Positions 49,356 to 59,328 of a stretch of 64,000 nt of DNA are shown here, one piece after another (position 1 is the first letter of the stretch; every line of letters begins with the position of its first letter). The stretch lies in NCBI GenBank assembly GCA_031310005.1, contig CM062381.1, positions 558,001 through 622,000 on the forward strand. Direction: 5' to 3'. Source of the stretch: Dactylellina haptotyla. Its lineage: Eukaryota > Ascomycota > Orbiliomycetes > Orbiliales > Orbiliaceae. The position numbers and the translations under genes are program-made. The notes beneath the pieces are model-generated. The model searched no databases and was not told the origin of the DNA. It worked only from the letters and a program-made list of their open reading frames with translations.

Positions 49356-50993
49356 CTACAACAGGAACATGGCAATGGTAAATGCGACGAGAGAGTACAG
49401 AGAAGCACCTGCATTCTGCTTCCAGGTCGATGCAGCACCAGTGTATGCTGGTGGAGCTGGGGCCGTGGTAACAGGAGCTAGGGATGTAACTAATGTGGTT
49501 TCTTCGCACTCGTCAGTCTCCGCTGGAGGTTCTTCTTCGCATTCAGTTGGCTCTGGGGTTGTGCTGGGTGGAGCCTCTGTTGGTGCTGGAGTAGGCTCTT
49601 CTTCGCAATCTGTCTCTGATGGAGCTGGTTGTGTGGGTTCAGGTTCCTCAGTGCAATCCGTCTCCGAAGGCACCTCAGTTGGCTGTGGTTCCTCGCAGTC
49701 CTCGGTGGTGGTTGGCACGCTAGTAGGCTCCTCAGTGCAATCATCAGTTGTAGGAGCTGGAGCTTGGGTAGTAGGCTCTTCGCTACAGTCTTCAGTTGTT
49801 GTCGGCTCGGGTTCCTCGGTGCAATCATCAGTTGTCGTGGGAGCAGGTGGGGCAGTTGTTGGCTCATCTGTACAGTCATCACTGGTAGCAGGAGGAGCGG
49901 TAGTGCCAGGTTCATCCGTGCAGTCATCTGTAGTCGCCGGAGGAGCAGTGGTACCAGGCTCTTCGGTGCAGTCATCAGTGGTAGCCGGAGGGGCTGTTGT
50001 AGTAGGTTCTTCAGTGCAATCATCTGTGGTTGTCGGTGGGGGAGCCTCAGTTGTAGGTTCAGTTGTAGGCTCATCAGTACAATCGTCAGTAGTGGCAGGA
50101 GGAGCAGTCGTAGTGGGTTCAGTCGTAGGTTCATCAGTACAATCATCAGTGGTTGTCGGTGGGGGAGCCTCAGTAGTAGGTTCAGTTGTAGGCTCGTCAG
50201 TACAATCATCAGTGGTAGTCGGCGGGGGGGCTTCAGTCGTGGGCTCAGTTGTAGGTTCGTCAGTGCAGTCTTCAGTAGTGGTTGGAGGAGGAGCCTCGGT
50301 AGTAGGCTCCGTTGTGGGTTCATCAGTGCAATCTTCCGTCGTCGTCGGTGGTCCAGTGGTTGGATCGCCTCCATAAGTCGGGCCCGCGGTAGTAGTCGGG
50401 GGCTCCGTTGTGGTAGGCTCATCCTCACAGTCGGACGTCGCCGGTGGCTCTGACGTGGTTGGCTCTGTAGTAGGTGGTCCATCGGTCTCGTCACAGTCAG
50501 ATGTTGGCTCCGCGGTAGTTGTCGCGCCCCCGGGATTAGTCTCACCAGGTCCAGTTGTGGTTGGAGGCTCCGTCGTAGTACTATCACAGTCGACAGTAGT
50601 GTCTATGGTAGTTGGCCCTACGGTCTGGGTTGGATTCCCTGGTAGATTTGGGATCGAGATGTGCAGCCCAGCGGCAGCGCAGATTCCTATAAATCGGGTT
50701 AGATTATTGATATGAATCCTTTTGTTATGGATGCGTTTAAACTTACCAACAGATACCGCAGAAGCCTTCAAAGCCTCCTTCAGAGAGCATTCCTTGAAAA
50801 TACATTTCGCGCTCTCCCCTAAGAAGTGCAGATTTTTACAGCTACACCCGAAGTCCATGAGACCGCACCCAGTCTCAACAATATGCTGGGCAATGCATTG
50901 TAGTGCGCATCCCGGATAGTCGTTGATGTCAAAGGCCGACACAGCAGTGCTTGACAGCAGCAATGCTGTCGTCGACAGTTTTGAAAACTTCAT
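49356..50993 (-). CDS. GPI-anchored CFEM protein with long acidic Cys/Thr/Pro repeat tail (525 aa)
   Basis: Two exons, 50993-50747 and 50686-49356, with a 60-base intron (gtaagt..tatag). The frame stays open through the intron, so an unspliced reading also exists, but splicing restores the last CFEM cysteine directly (SVGICAAAGL). A signal peptide (MKFSKLSTTALLLSSTAVSA) is followed by a CFEM domain with eight cysteines and the heme-ligand aspartate in GLMDFGCSC. A tail of about 400 residues is built from units like DDCTDEPTTEPTTEAPPPTT, with about twenty acidic-cysteine modules in all. The C-terminus is a typical GPI signal: a small-residue site (AYTGAAS) and hydrophobic end SLVAFTIAMFLL. Expected location is the cell wall or plasma membrane. 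A heme or iron role is family inference; the tail function is unknown. Confidence 0.9.
   Translation of the reverse strand: MKFSKLSTTALLLSSTAVSAFDINDYPGCALQCIAQHIVETGCGLMDFGCSCKNLHFLGESAKCIFKECSLKEALKASAVSVGKFKRIHNKRIHINNLTRFIGICAAAGLHISIPNLPGNPTQTVGPTTIDTTVDCDSTTTEPPTTTGPGETNPGGATTTAEPTSDCDETDGPPTTEPTTSEPPATSDCEDEPTTTEPPTTTAGPTYGGDPTTGPPTTTEDCTDEPTTEPTTEAPPPTTTEDCTDEPTTEPTTEAPPPTTTDDCTDEPTTEPTTEAPPPTTTDDCTDEPTTEPTTTAPPATTDDCTDEPTTEPTTEAPPPTTTDDCTEEPTTTAPPATTDDCTEEPGTTAPPATTDDCTDEPGTTAPPATSDDCTDEPTTAPPAPTTTDDCTEEPEPTTTEDCSEEPTTQAPAPTTDDCTEEPTSVPTTTEDCEEPQPTEVPSETDCTEEPEPTQPAPSETDCEEEPTPAPTEAPPSTTPEPTECEEEPPAETDECEETTLVTSLAPVTTAPAPPAYTGAASTWKQNAGASLYSLVAFTIAMFLL
49690..50345 (-). repeat. In-gene minisatellite encoding acidic Cys modules
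   Basis: The coding tail is a DNA minisatellite with units of about 45-66 bases and strong similarity between neighbours, giving protein units around DDCTDEP/DDCTEEP plus TTEPTTEAPPP. Such tracts often vary in copy number between strains. Confidence 0.75.
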
Positions 50994-52707
50994 CTCTAAT
51001 TGCTGAGGCTCGAGTGAAGAAAGGACAGAGACAACGAGAGACTGAGTAGGAGTCTGAAGCTAGAAAAGAGAGCAGAGGAAAAGAATTTCCTCTACTTCAA
51101 TTGTGGATACCGTTTCGCTTTTGAAGTTGAGCTGGGATAAAGCGACAGCTTGCAACTGGGTACAGTCATGAACCGGGTCCCTACCGCGAACGCTATATTT
51201 TCTGATCCAAGATTTTTCTATATTTTACTTTTTTTCTCTTTCTTTCTCGTGTCTGTCAACTTGCATGCTCTGATGTCGGACCGGGGTGGTACAGCTGAAC
51301 TTGCACGCGCAGATTTATTATATCATAACGTGACCAAGTTTCACAGTGCATTGTCCCAATCTGCGCCGCACCTTCATCTTATTTTCTTGATACGAACTCA
51401 TCTTAACTAGAAGCTGTATGCCGAGGCGCAGGGCTATACTACTTTCCCGCGTACGAGAGAATTATGGAGTTCAAAATTGGAATGCTAGACGACATCGAAC
51501 CCGGGGCCCTAGACACCCAACTGGGTTGTAGATCAGATTGGGAGATCTTATGGACCAGGGTAGGCTGCTGGCTTGTGAACTTACCAAGAATTGGAATTCT
51601 TTCTTTTTTCTTTTCTTCTCTTTCCTTTTTCCTTCTGAATCATTATTAATTTCTTCTTTCGATATTTTGTAGTTGAGCTTTTTTGCATCGTGCTTGCGCT
51701 CATTCGTTATGATTTTGGGTGTGGCTGTCGAGAAAGCTGTGGTCTCCACTTAATCCCCTTTCTGGAAATGCCTCCGGACTGGATTTGGGGTGGGTCGTTC
51801 CCCGCATTGGCAGGGAACCGGGAGTCCAACGCCCAGGGCAGAACAGGCCTGTGCCAGTTCGGCCTGAAATCTGAGAGACATCCCCAACGACATGTGAGAC
51901 CGAACCGAGAGCCGGCATATCAACGAACGAGCTCGCTAACCCGCAGTCATACATGGATATCCACAGCGTGAGAAATAGAGACCGCTATCAATGACGCTCT
52001 GTTAGCCAATTTGTATGATATCTCTCCACGATTGACGGAAGCTAAGTGTTTTCTGGGGAAACAAAGCTTCTCTTCGCCCCTCCTCCTTCTTTCTTTGACC
52101 ATGTTGCCTGAAGCCTGGCTTTTTTTTATTTTTATTTTTTACACACGTCAGGAAACTTCTAGCGAACTAGCAAGGGAAATCTTGGTCCCAAATCTCGGCC
52201 TTGATACGAATCAATTTCAATTCATAGCATTTATCGATAGTCTCCGCATGTGGTTTTAATATATCTGCGAAACCGGCCCCCGCTCATGTAACCACACGTA
52301 GAGATTTGACGGGCTAGCGGAACCATTGAACGAAGATCCTTCGGTTCATTTCGGGCGCGTTTCGACGTAGAGATTGGCCGCTTTCTGCCATATGCCGTAA
52401 GGATGCAATTTGATAGGGGTATTGAGACGTTGCGTCCACTGAGACCCAAATCGTTCTCTCCTCTATTTGATTTTTTTAAAAACAAAATTTGAAAAGAGGT
52501 TTGCAGATTTTGTTTGACTTGTTGGATTGGGTATCGCCTATGTAGTCTTGTGTTGGTGTGTGGTGAAATGTCTTGCCCAACACGAGCTGTTGTTGTGCCT
52601 GCCACGAGCGATGGATGGTAACCGCATCTCGTCGACGCGTTTAGCTGGTCAGGCGCCTGGAAGTCTTCCTCCATATCCCACAGGCCAGGAACAACATCAT
52701 ATCAACC
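50994..52707. other. Divergent promoter region of CFEM and MHF1 genes
   Basis: About 1.7 kb with no recognised gene. T-rich tracts occur near 51230, 51600 and 52120. Frames on both strands near 51700-51960 lack motifs. Confidence 0.5.
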
Positions 52708-53395
52708 ATGTCCACCGCCGATGACGCGGAACAGGAGGTTAGTTCCAACTTCACCCCCGACTCTCTCGAGCTGCATCGCTAATCTACTTGTATCCATACG
52801 GAACAGCGGCTCAAGTCCGCACTATGGTACGGCTACCATATACCCTATTAGAGCCTACGCAAGGGGTCCTAGATCTTGATAGCTCCTGCTGAAAAGACGT
52901 AAACCTGTATCTAGGTACCATGTCGGCAAGCTGGTCGACGAAGCATGCATGAACCTGAACGTCAATGCAACTCCGCAGTTCATAGGGTCCCTTACAGAAC
53001 TTGCCTGGGCTCAGTTTGGTACTTATAAGTCTCTCGACTACCTTTGGGGGGGCCGGCCAATCCAGCTTCTTTTCGTCCATATATAGGGCATGCTAATGTC
53101 TAATATTTACATGGTGTGGCGCAGATAATATTGCGAAAGATCTGGAGAACTTTGCAAAGTATGCATACAGGTCACCCCCATGTTTGTGTTCATAGAAGGA
53201 CGCACAGAATCTGGGATATCAGCTAACACCGGGGGAATGTACGAAAAAAGACATGCAAACCGGAGTACTATATCCACAGCGGATGTACTATTACTCGCTA
53301 GGAAGAATCCAGATCTTCACGGGCTACTGCAAAAGATCGTAGATGAGGAGGCAGCGGAGCGGGCTGCAAAGTCAGCGGGGAAGTCCAAACGGTGA
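52708..53395 (+). CDS. mhf1: CENP-S/MHF1-like histone-fold protein
   Basis: Five exons: 52708-52737, 52807-52826, 52915-53018, 53125-53158, 53251-53395, totalling 303 bases and 100 residues. The sequence opens MSTADDAEQERLKSALWYHV and continues VNATPQFIGSLTELAWAQFD, DLENFAKHA and TISTADVLLLARKNPDLHGL. This is the complete histone fold of CENP-S, also called MHF1. It pairs with CENP-X/MHF2, acts in the kinetochore CENP-T-W-S-X complex, and helps FANCM/Fml1-type helicases at stalled forks. The 100-residue length is normal for fungi. The usual HAGR turn reads HANR here; the splice site before it (cgaaaaaag) is not a strong acceptor. No other kinetochore or repair gene is nearby. Confidence 0.92.
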
Positions 53396-54373
53396 TACAG
53401 TTGCCAGTATCTAGGATCTTATTTCTACAATATCATATTCCTTTTTCTTTAGGTCGGATACCCAATAAATACTTTGAAGCTAGATTCCTCCACTTTCTCC
53501 CATAAAGATGCAATCCATTTAAGCGTCACTGAACCCCAACACTCTATTTGAATGCTATTTTGGAAGGTCAACCGCAAAATCTGCTCAAACTTTTATTTAT
53601 TAAACTCCCATCAGTTCGCCCAGTCTCGTAACCAGAAATTTTGCCGAGACTGCAGTTCGCCGCCGTGGCATTATCTCTCCATGGTTGTAGATAATATTGC
53701 ACTCGCTCGATTAAAGCTTGGAAACCTTGGCTCCTCTATCAGATACTTGACAGTACTCCAGCCCGATTCTACATTTTAGTTTCGCCTTACGAAGCCTTCC
53801 TCGCACTTTCGTCTCGCCAGCCCGATCCCTTCGGCTATATGATGCATAACCTGCCACTGATAACTGTTGACGACAAACCGAACTAGTTTGAAAATCCAAA
53901 GGCACTGGGCACAGATGAATTTTATCTGTAGAACTAATGGGTATGCTAAGTGTATTCGTACTGGGAAATGCTTCATGGCCCCCCTAGGCCAGAGTCTAGA
54001 TAAACCTGCTCGCCAAACGCCCAATCTCACCTCGATAGTTCCCGACCGTTGTAAATTCACACGGCCGACTAGCTCCAAGCACCTTATACCTCTCGGACCC
54101 ATCGGGACTCTAAAATAACATTCAATGTTACCTCAACGACTATACGCTGCTATTTTCTACTATAAATCGCCATGAGTCGTGGACGAAGACGGACATAGTC
54201 TATCAGAGTTTCTTATATGGTCTACAATGGTCATACTGATGAAATAGAACTAGGATTTATTTGATTATCTAAATACATTGAATTTGGCTTCATTTGTAGT
54301 GTTTGGATCGAGTTCTAGTCCGCACCAACCAACCTCACAGTCGAGTCACTTCCGGAAATACTCAAAGCATTCA
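53396..54373. other. Convergent intergenic region
   Basis: About 1 kb between convergent genes. Frames such as 53776-54102 (-) have no motif. No gene seen. Confidence 0.5.
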
Positions 54374-55474
54374 CTAATAGAAGTCTCCAGAAGCCTGCGT
54401 TTCATTGCGAAGCAACTTGTCGAACCTCGCGACGAGCCTTTGTCCCCACTGCCCTCCCTGGGGAGCCTGTTGTCCTCTCTGGGGAGCCTGTTGTCCGTTT
54501 CTTTGATACTGAGGGGCCCTGTTCTGGGCTTGGTTGGTCCTTGCCGGCTGGTTTCCCCATTGGCCCGCGGGCGCGCCCCCTTTTGCTCCCCACTGTTGTT
54601 GCTGCGCACCACCACTAGCCAGACCTCCATTTGCACCACCTCCGGAGACATATTGATCGACTGTCTCGTTAGGATACTTGGGTTTGATGCCAGGACTACC
54701 GTCGTTCAGCTGACTACTTAGGACAACACCGAGCGAGGGGTCTACGCGCCCGCCAGGAATCACATAAGACTGTGGAACTGGGTATTTTGGGCCGGTGGGG
54801 AGTTTCCAGGCCTGATCGGAAGCAACCAATATCTGATTCAACGGTCGAGCACGAGGCTTAGCAGAACCAGAACCTCCGGTAATTTGAATGCTAGCGCATT
54901 GTGGGTAGAATTGAGCACCGTCGGGCTTCGGGTTGTCCTCCAGGTTGATCACATCGTGACGCATGATATACTGTCCGTTCTTGATGTTCTTAGGGAGCTG
55001 GATAGTCCATTTATTTCCCTGTTCAACAAAGACATCACTAGCCCATTTGCCCTTCATGAGGCCTGCTTCATCAATTTTAAACCAATTCATCTTAGTGGCG
55101 TCGGCTTTCTTGCAATCTCCACCACAATCACCAAGCCAGGTAATGATCGGTCCTCTATGAGTTGGCGGCCATTGGTTCCAGAAGAAAGTCACCTTGCTGC
55201 CAGCTGGAGCTGGAGCGACTTGGGTTGCAGGCTTATTTCCACCCTGACAAGCAAGCTGCTGATAACCAAACCGGAAGAGAATGGGAGGTGCAGCACCAAC
55301 TTTCCCACTCGTTGGAGCAGGCCAAGGCTGGGTGATGCCGTCCGAGTATTTTGCTGGAGCGTACGGATTGAAACCAGGATATGGTTTACCGTCGATGATA
55401 TACTTGTAGGTGTACCCATGGGCCGCAACAGATGTGGCAGCCGAAAGAACGGCAATCAAACTGATAGACTTCAT
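54374..55474 (-). CDS. AA9 lytic polysaccharide monooxygenase
   Basis: Single exon, 366 residues. The signal peptide MKSISLIAVLSAATSVAA is cleaved just before HGYTYKYIIDG, so the mature protein starts with the N-terminal histidine of the copper brace. The second histidine is in PPTHRGPIITWLGDCGGDC, and the axial tyrosine is in QFYPQCASIQITG. NWFKIDEAGLMKGKWASD and YIMRHDVINLE are standard AA9 segments. These copper enzymes oxidatively cleave cellulose or hemicellulose outside the cell. The domain ends near residue 230. The remaining 130 residues are Gly/Gln/Asn/Pro-rich with repeats of QQAPQ and GGQWG, instead of a carbohydrate-binding module. It is divergent from the matrixin-like gene. Confidence 0.95.
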   Translation of the reverse strand: MKSISLIAVLSAATSVAAHGYTYKYIIDGKPYPGFNPYAPAKYSDGITQPWPAPTSGKVGAAPPILFRFGYQQLACQGGNKPATQVAPAPAGSKVTFFWNQWPPTHRGPIITWLGDCGGDCKKADATKMNWFKIDEAGLMKGKWASDVFVEQGNKWTIQLPKNIKNGQYIMRHDVINLEDNPKPDGAQFYPQCASIQITGGSGSAKPRARPLNQILVASDQAWKLPTGPKYPVPQSYVIPGGRVDPSLGVVLSSQLNDGSPGIKPKYPNETVDQYVSGGGANGGLASGGAQQQQWGAKGGAPAGQWGNQPARTNQAQNRAPQYQRNGQQAPQRGQQAPQGGQWGQRLVARFDKLLRNETQASGDFY

Positions 55475-57363
55475 TTTGAAAATATTAAAGACGTAATAAT
55501 GACTGCCAGCAGTCTATACCATGTAAAATAAACAAAGAAAGAGAAAGGCGAAAGAGAGAATTAAAAGAATAGAAGAGTCTAGTAGATTCCGCCCAGCAGA
55601 TTACTAGAAATTTTTACGGTATATGGAGTATACCGAAAGGAAAAGACAATGCCCTTCCGAAAGTCTTTGATCATCGCGGTGGCACCTCATTAATATATCA
55701 TTGGGGCCCATTGCACATCCTCCGACTTCGCGGAAGTCTTTCCTGAAAAAATTGATCTTTCCAAACCGAATGTAACGTACTAATTCTAACTTGCTAAACC
55801 GTATTAGAATAAGACGGGGGCTTCCGGATATCGAACGAGCTAGGACAAATCAATGTACAGACCGCTTGTGTTACACTTCCCGAAAACGAAGGTTTGCATA
55901 TAACCGTGTACAGGTTAAGCATGATCAAGCATACCAACATCGGAGCTTTTCTTCTAGAACACATGTGTTATTTTGGTGGTGGGGGTGCTTCATATTGAGG
56001 TTTCATTGGTTGAGAGTGGCTGGAAACGGTAACGCCATTTAATGAGGGGGAGCCTCAATCGCCCAATACAAGGCTGAAACCACCTAAAATGCACGCTTGT
56101 TTGCAACCTGTGTTGACGTGGGACCAGGGACAAGGTGAGGCAACCCCAAGCTTGGCCAAGTATCAGCCCGGAGCACCGCCATACCGACGCCATACCGCAA
56201 CATCTCATGTTTAAACGGGATCACTTTCCCCAAATTCCCATAAATCTAGTTACCAGTGGAAATTCGAATCTCATATTCGTCTAGTAGGCATTTAGATGAT
56301 ATAGTAGGAGGGTTTTTACAATTTTGGCGATAGCTATTTGTTGACGGTATGGCTTGAGCTAGCATGCGGAGCTCGCTAAGGACAAGAAACTTAATTTTTG
56401 ATGTTATATTAGGATTGCAAAGGCATATTGCATAAGCTAGAAACTGCCCAGATATGCATAATATGTGATAAAAGTAGTATTTCTTGACGGATATAAGACC
56501 CACTCTTAAACATCTGAGGCACATATACTGTCTTCAATACAGCGATATGACCGAATCGTCGGTGTAAACACGATAAAGTGGTCACTATCGGCTGTGGTGA
56601 TATATCTCAGAATTTGAAATCAAATCTAGATTTCGGGCGTTTTTTATTTATTCATTATCCAATTGACGAAGTAATCAAATCTCAATACGAAGAACCGAAA
56701 AAATGGCGCTTTCAGACTTTTTTGAGCAGCCGGGCTGATCGGTCATTGGCTCATGCAAGTCGACTCCGCATTCTTCTTTAGTACTTCCACAGAGCAAGAA
56801 CATTCACTTTAGCTCTAAGTTTTTTGGCGGAATATGAGATTATAGCGCGTTTGAGGTTTCTGTCTAGTCTTGCACGCATGGCATCTCGTCGCGGGGTTGT
56901 CGCCCCCAAAATCCTAACTCTCCGGTTTTCTTCGCAATGGTGCAGCTTCTATTTGATGTCAGGTAAAACATTCGTAAACCGGTATCATAGATGCATAAAG
57001 AATCGGCTATTACCTTTAGATACATTCAAAATTCCGAACCAGCGATATAAATTCACACCTACGTTCTCGCTCGGAACGGAGGATTTTTTGTCGTCATATC
57101 TGTTACTCTATTTTTCCTTACTTTCACCACTGGGTTTTGCACGTGCTTGTTTTATATTAGCTTTTATAAATTTATAATATTTTTACTAACCTGGATCCAA
57201 GGTGGCCTAAACTTACAGTCTACATTCAACTTTCAGAGGCCGGTCCTCTTAACCTACTTCAATTACCAGAGGCAGGTCCTCTTATACACATTTCAATTAT
57301 CAGAGGCTGGTCCTCTTATAGGTACTTCAATTTAGCGGCAACTTAACTATTGAACCGGCAAAA
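55475..57363. other. Divergent promoter region of AA9 and matrixin-like genes
   Basis: About 1.9 kb, no gene recognised. A frame at 56824-57177 (+) ends in a hydrophobic stretch but has no family match. The right end carries the three direct repeats listed separately. Confidence 0.5.
57225..57333 (+). repeat. Three direct repeats, each with a small inverted repeat
   Basis: Copies start at 57225, 57258 and 57292 (period 33-34 bases), with a partial fourth start (TTCAATTT) at 57326. Each reads TTCAA(C/T)T, then AGAGGC, a variable base, and GGTCCTCTTA. Within each copy AGAGG and CCTCT are complementary arms around five bases. The array ends about 30 bases before the ATG of the matrixin-like gene, so it lies in its promoter or 5' UTR. 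Confidence 0.85.
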
Positions 57364-59328
57364 ATGTATGGACGTAATAATATCTGCGTATACGGCCATG
57401 ATGAGCTACCTCTACATAAAAGACAGCAATCGGAAGACGGCACTACAAAATGGCCCCAAAATCAGCAATTCGTATGGCAAGTTACAGGTAATTTCCCTAC
57501 TGTCAGCCGAGCTGCAGTGGAGAAATCCATAACAGAAGCTTGTGAAAAATGGGAAAAAATTAGCACTTTTAAATTCACAAAAGGTCAAAATGCCAATATT
57601 GAAGTCCGCATATTTGGCCCCAACGAAACTAATAGTAACTTCCAAGCCAGCACCCTGGCTGTCGGTCAGCTAGGGCCTCGGGGCGGGCGGGCGTTTGTCC
57701 ACTTCAACAATACTAGAATTTCAAGACATAATTGGACACCTCAATACGTTCACAACGTATTCCTGCACGAGTTCGGCCATGTACTTGGACTGGGACATGC
57801 CACAGACAGAAATGCGGTAATGGCTCCTAACGCTAAGCCCGGGTCCCAAAGCAATATCAATTCACTTACCGAGGTAGACATTAACAAATTCAAGAATTAT
57901 TACGCTGGACTAGCACCACCCCAGCAAGACGGGAGTGCCGATACTCAAGGCCAGGGTACTGCAGGTTCTGGCCAGAGTGGAAGTGATCAAAGCGCTGGCA
58001 CCTCAAACGATGGGTCATCTACCAGTACCAGCAACTCCGGGGCGAGTCCAGCGGGGGGGGATGCGAGCTCGAGCTCGAGCACAGGTTCGGACGCGGGGAG
58101 TGCAAACGCCGGGACAGGCGCTGATTCAAATGGCCAATCGAATTCAGGAGCATCGGGTCAGGGTTTTATACCGGTTGCAAGCCAATCAATACAATACATC
58201 CGGCCCTCTAGCTTCGCGACCTCTCGAGCGACTCCAACCAGGGCACCAGTCGCAGTTAAACCGACATCCATTCCAGTTAAACCATCGGCAGCTTCTGTCC
58301 CAGTCAAACCATCTTCTGCTTCTGTTCCAATTAAGCCATCATCAGCTCCTACTCCAGTTAAAGCTACTATCCCAGTTAAGCCGTCGTCAGCTCGTATTCC
58401 GGTTAAGCCATCCTTGACTCCTACTCCAGTCAAACCATCGCCGACTCCAAAGCAAATTCCTGCCCCGGTTAAGCCCAAGGTCCCTCAGGGCAACACACCT
58501 GCGGGGTCGAATCAAAAGCAGCCGGATACTAAAACTAACCCAAATGGAGCAATAAACCCATCAAATGCGATTAATCAGCAAGCTCGACCTATGCCAACTC
58601 AAATAAAGCCTGCAGCTCAGCCAAACATGAATAAACCCGGCAATCCAGTAGTACAACCGGGCCAAGCCAAAACACAACCTGGACTCAGACCTGGACAGAA
58701 TCCAAGCAACCTTGGGAATCAACAAAGGCCCCTTCAAGGTAACGCTCCGGGACAGGTACCTCGGCCGGTTTCAGGCATTAGTCGTGGAGGTCCGATACCC
58801 ATTCCTGCTGGCCGCCAAACAACTGTTCTTAATAGTGGAAACCAAGGCCCTCAAGGATCTAAAGGATTTGTTCCTGCTGGCCGTACAGGTCCAGGAATCG
58901 CTCCAGCTAATCGTGGAGACCCAGCACCTGTTCGTGGACGTCCACCCGTTCGTGGAGGACCACCACCTGTCCGTGGAGGCTCAGGACCTGCTCTTGGGGG
59001 TCAACCACCCATCCGTGGAGGCCCACCACCTGTTATTGGACGTCCGGCACCCGTCAGTGGCGGCCCACCGCCCAGTCGTGGAGGCCCGCCACCTGGACGT
59101 CCGGCACCCGTTCTTCAAGGCCCGCCACCTGGTCGTGGAGGTCCTCCACCCGTTCTTCAAGGCCCTGCACCCCTTCGTGGAGGCCCGCCACCTGGTCTTG
59201 GAGGTCCACCACCTGGCCGTGGAGGCCCAGCTCCGACTCCGTTGGCCAACTTCCAGCGGCCGAGGTCTCTATCGGACGGCAACATTAACTTGAAAGTAGA
59301 AGAACCAAGAAGACATTGGAGGCGATAG
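57364..59328 (+). CDS. Matrixin-like (M10) metalloprotease with long Pro-rich tail (654 aa)
   Basis: Single exon. Residues about 30-190 form a metzincin protease domain, beginning KWPQNQQFVWQVTGNFP, with the zinc site HEFGHVLGLGH (His135, Glu136, His139, His145) and a Met-turn in NAVMAPNAKPG. FVHFNNTRI resembles the strand before the active helix. There is no visible signal peptide or cysteine-switch propeptide, so either an upstream exon is missing or export is unconventional. After the domain come a Ser/Gly/Asp-rich segment, a PVKPS repeat region (about 295-375), an Asn/Gln/Pro region, and Gly-Pro-Pro repeats of the GGPPPVRGG type (about 530-635), then a basic end. Such tails are typical of extended wall-associated or self-associating proteins. 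Family call is sure; role and location are open. Confidence 0.85.
   Translation: MYGRNNICVYGHDELPLHKRQQSEDGTTKWPQNQQFVWQVTGNFPTVSRAAVEKSITEACEKWEKISTFKFTKGQNANIEVRIFGPNETNSNFQASTLAVGQLGPRGGRAFVHFNNTRISRHNWTPQYVHNVFLHEFGHVLGLGHATDRNAVMAPNAKPGSQSNINSLTEVDINKFKNYYAGLAPPQQDGSADTQGQGTAGSGQSGSDQSAGTSNDGSSTSTSNSGASPAGGDASSSSSTGSDAGSANAGTGADSNGQSNSGASGQGFIPVASQSIQYIRPSSFATSRATPTRAPVAVKPTSIPVKPSAASVPVKPSSASVPIKPSSAPTPVKATIPVKPSSARIPVKPSLTPTPVKPSPTPKQIPAPVKPKVPQGNTPAGSNQKQPDTKTNPNGAINPSNAINQQARPMPTQIKPAAQPNMNKPGNPVVQPGQAKTQPGLRPGQNPSNLGNQQRPLQGNAPGQVPRPVSGISRGGPIPIPAGRQTTVLNSGNQGPQGSKGFVPAGRTGPGIAPANRGDPAPVRGRPPVRGGPPPVRGGSGPALGGQPPIRGGPPPVIGRPAPVSGGPPPSRGGPPPGRPAPVLQGPPPGRGGPPPVLQGPAPLRGGPPPGLGGPPPGRGGPAPTPLANFQRPRSLSDGNINLKVEEPRRHWRR

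Noticed and set aside
49240-50376. A 378-codon open frame on the plus strand, rich in SSVQSSVVVG repeats
   Set aside because: It is the antisense reading of the CFEM protein's repeat tail. The minisatellite keeps all frames open; there is no domain, and the minus-strand gene has a signal peptide, CFEM domain and GPI signal.
49490-50587. A 365-codon second minus-strand frame through the same repeats, and a 274-codon plus-strand frame
   Set aside because: Both are by-products of the repeated codon pattern, made of Leu/Gln/Arg- or Ser/Arg/Cys-rich low complexity without any domain.
57935-59293. Long frames overlapping the matrixin tail (57935-58417, 58712-59293, both +)
   Set aside because: They are shifted readings of the Pro/Gly repeats in the protease tail.
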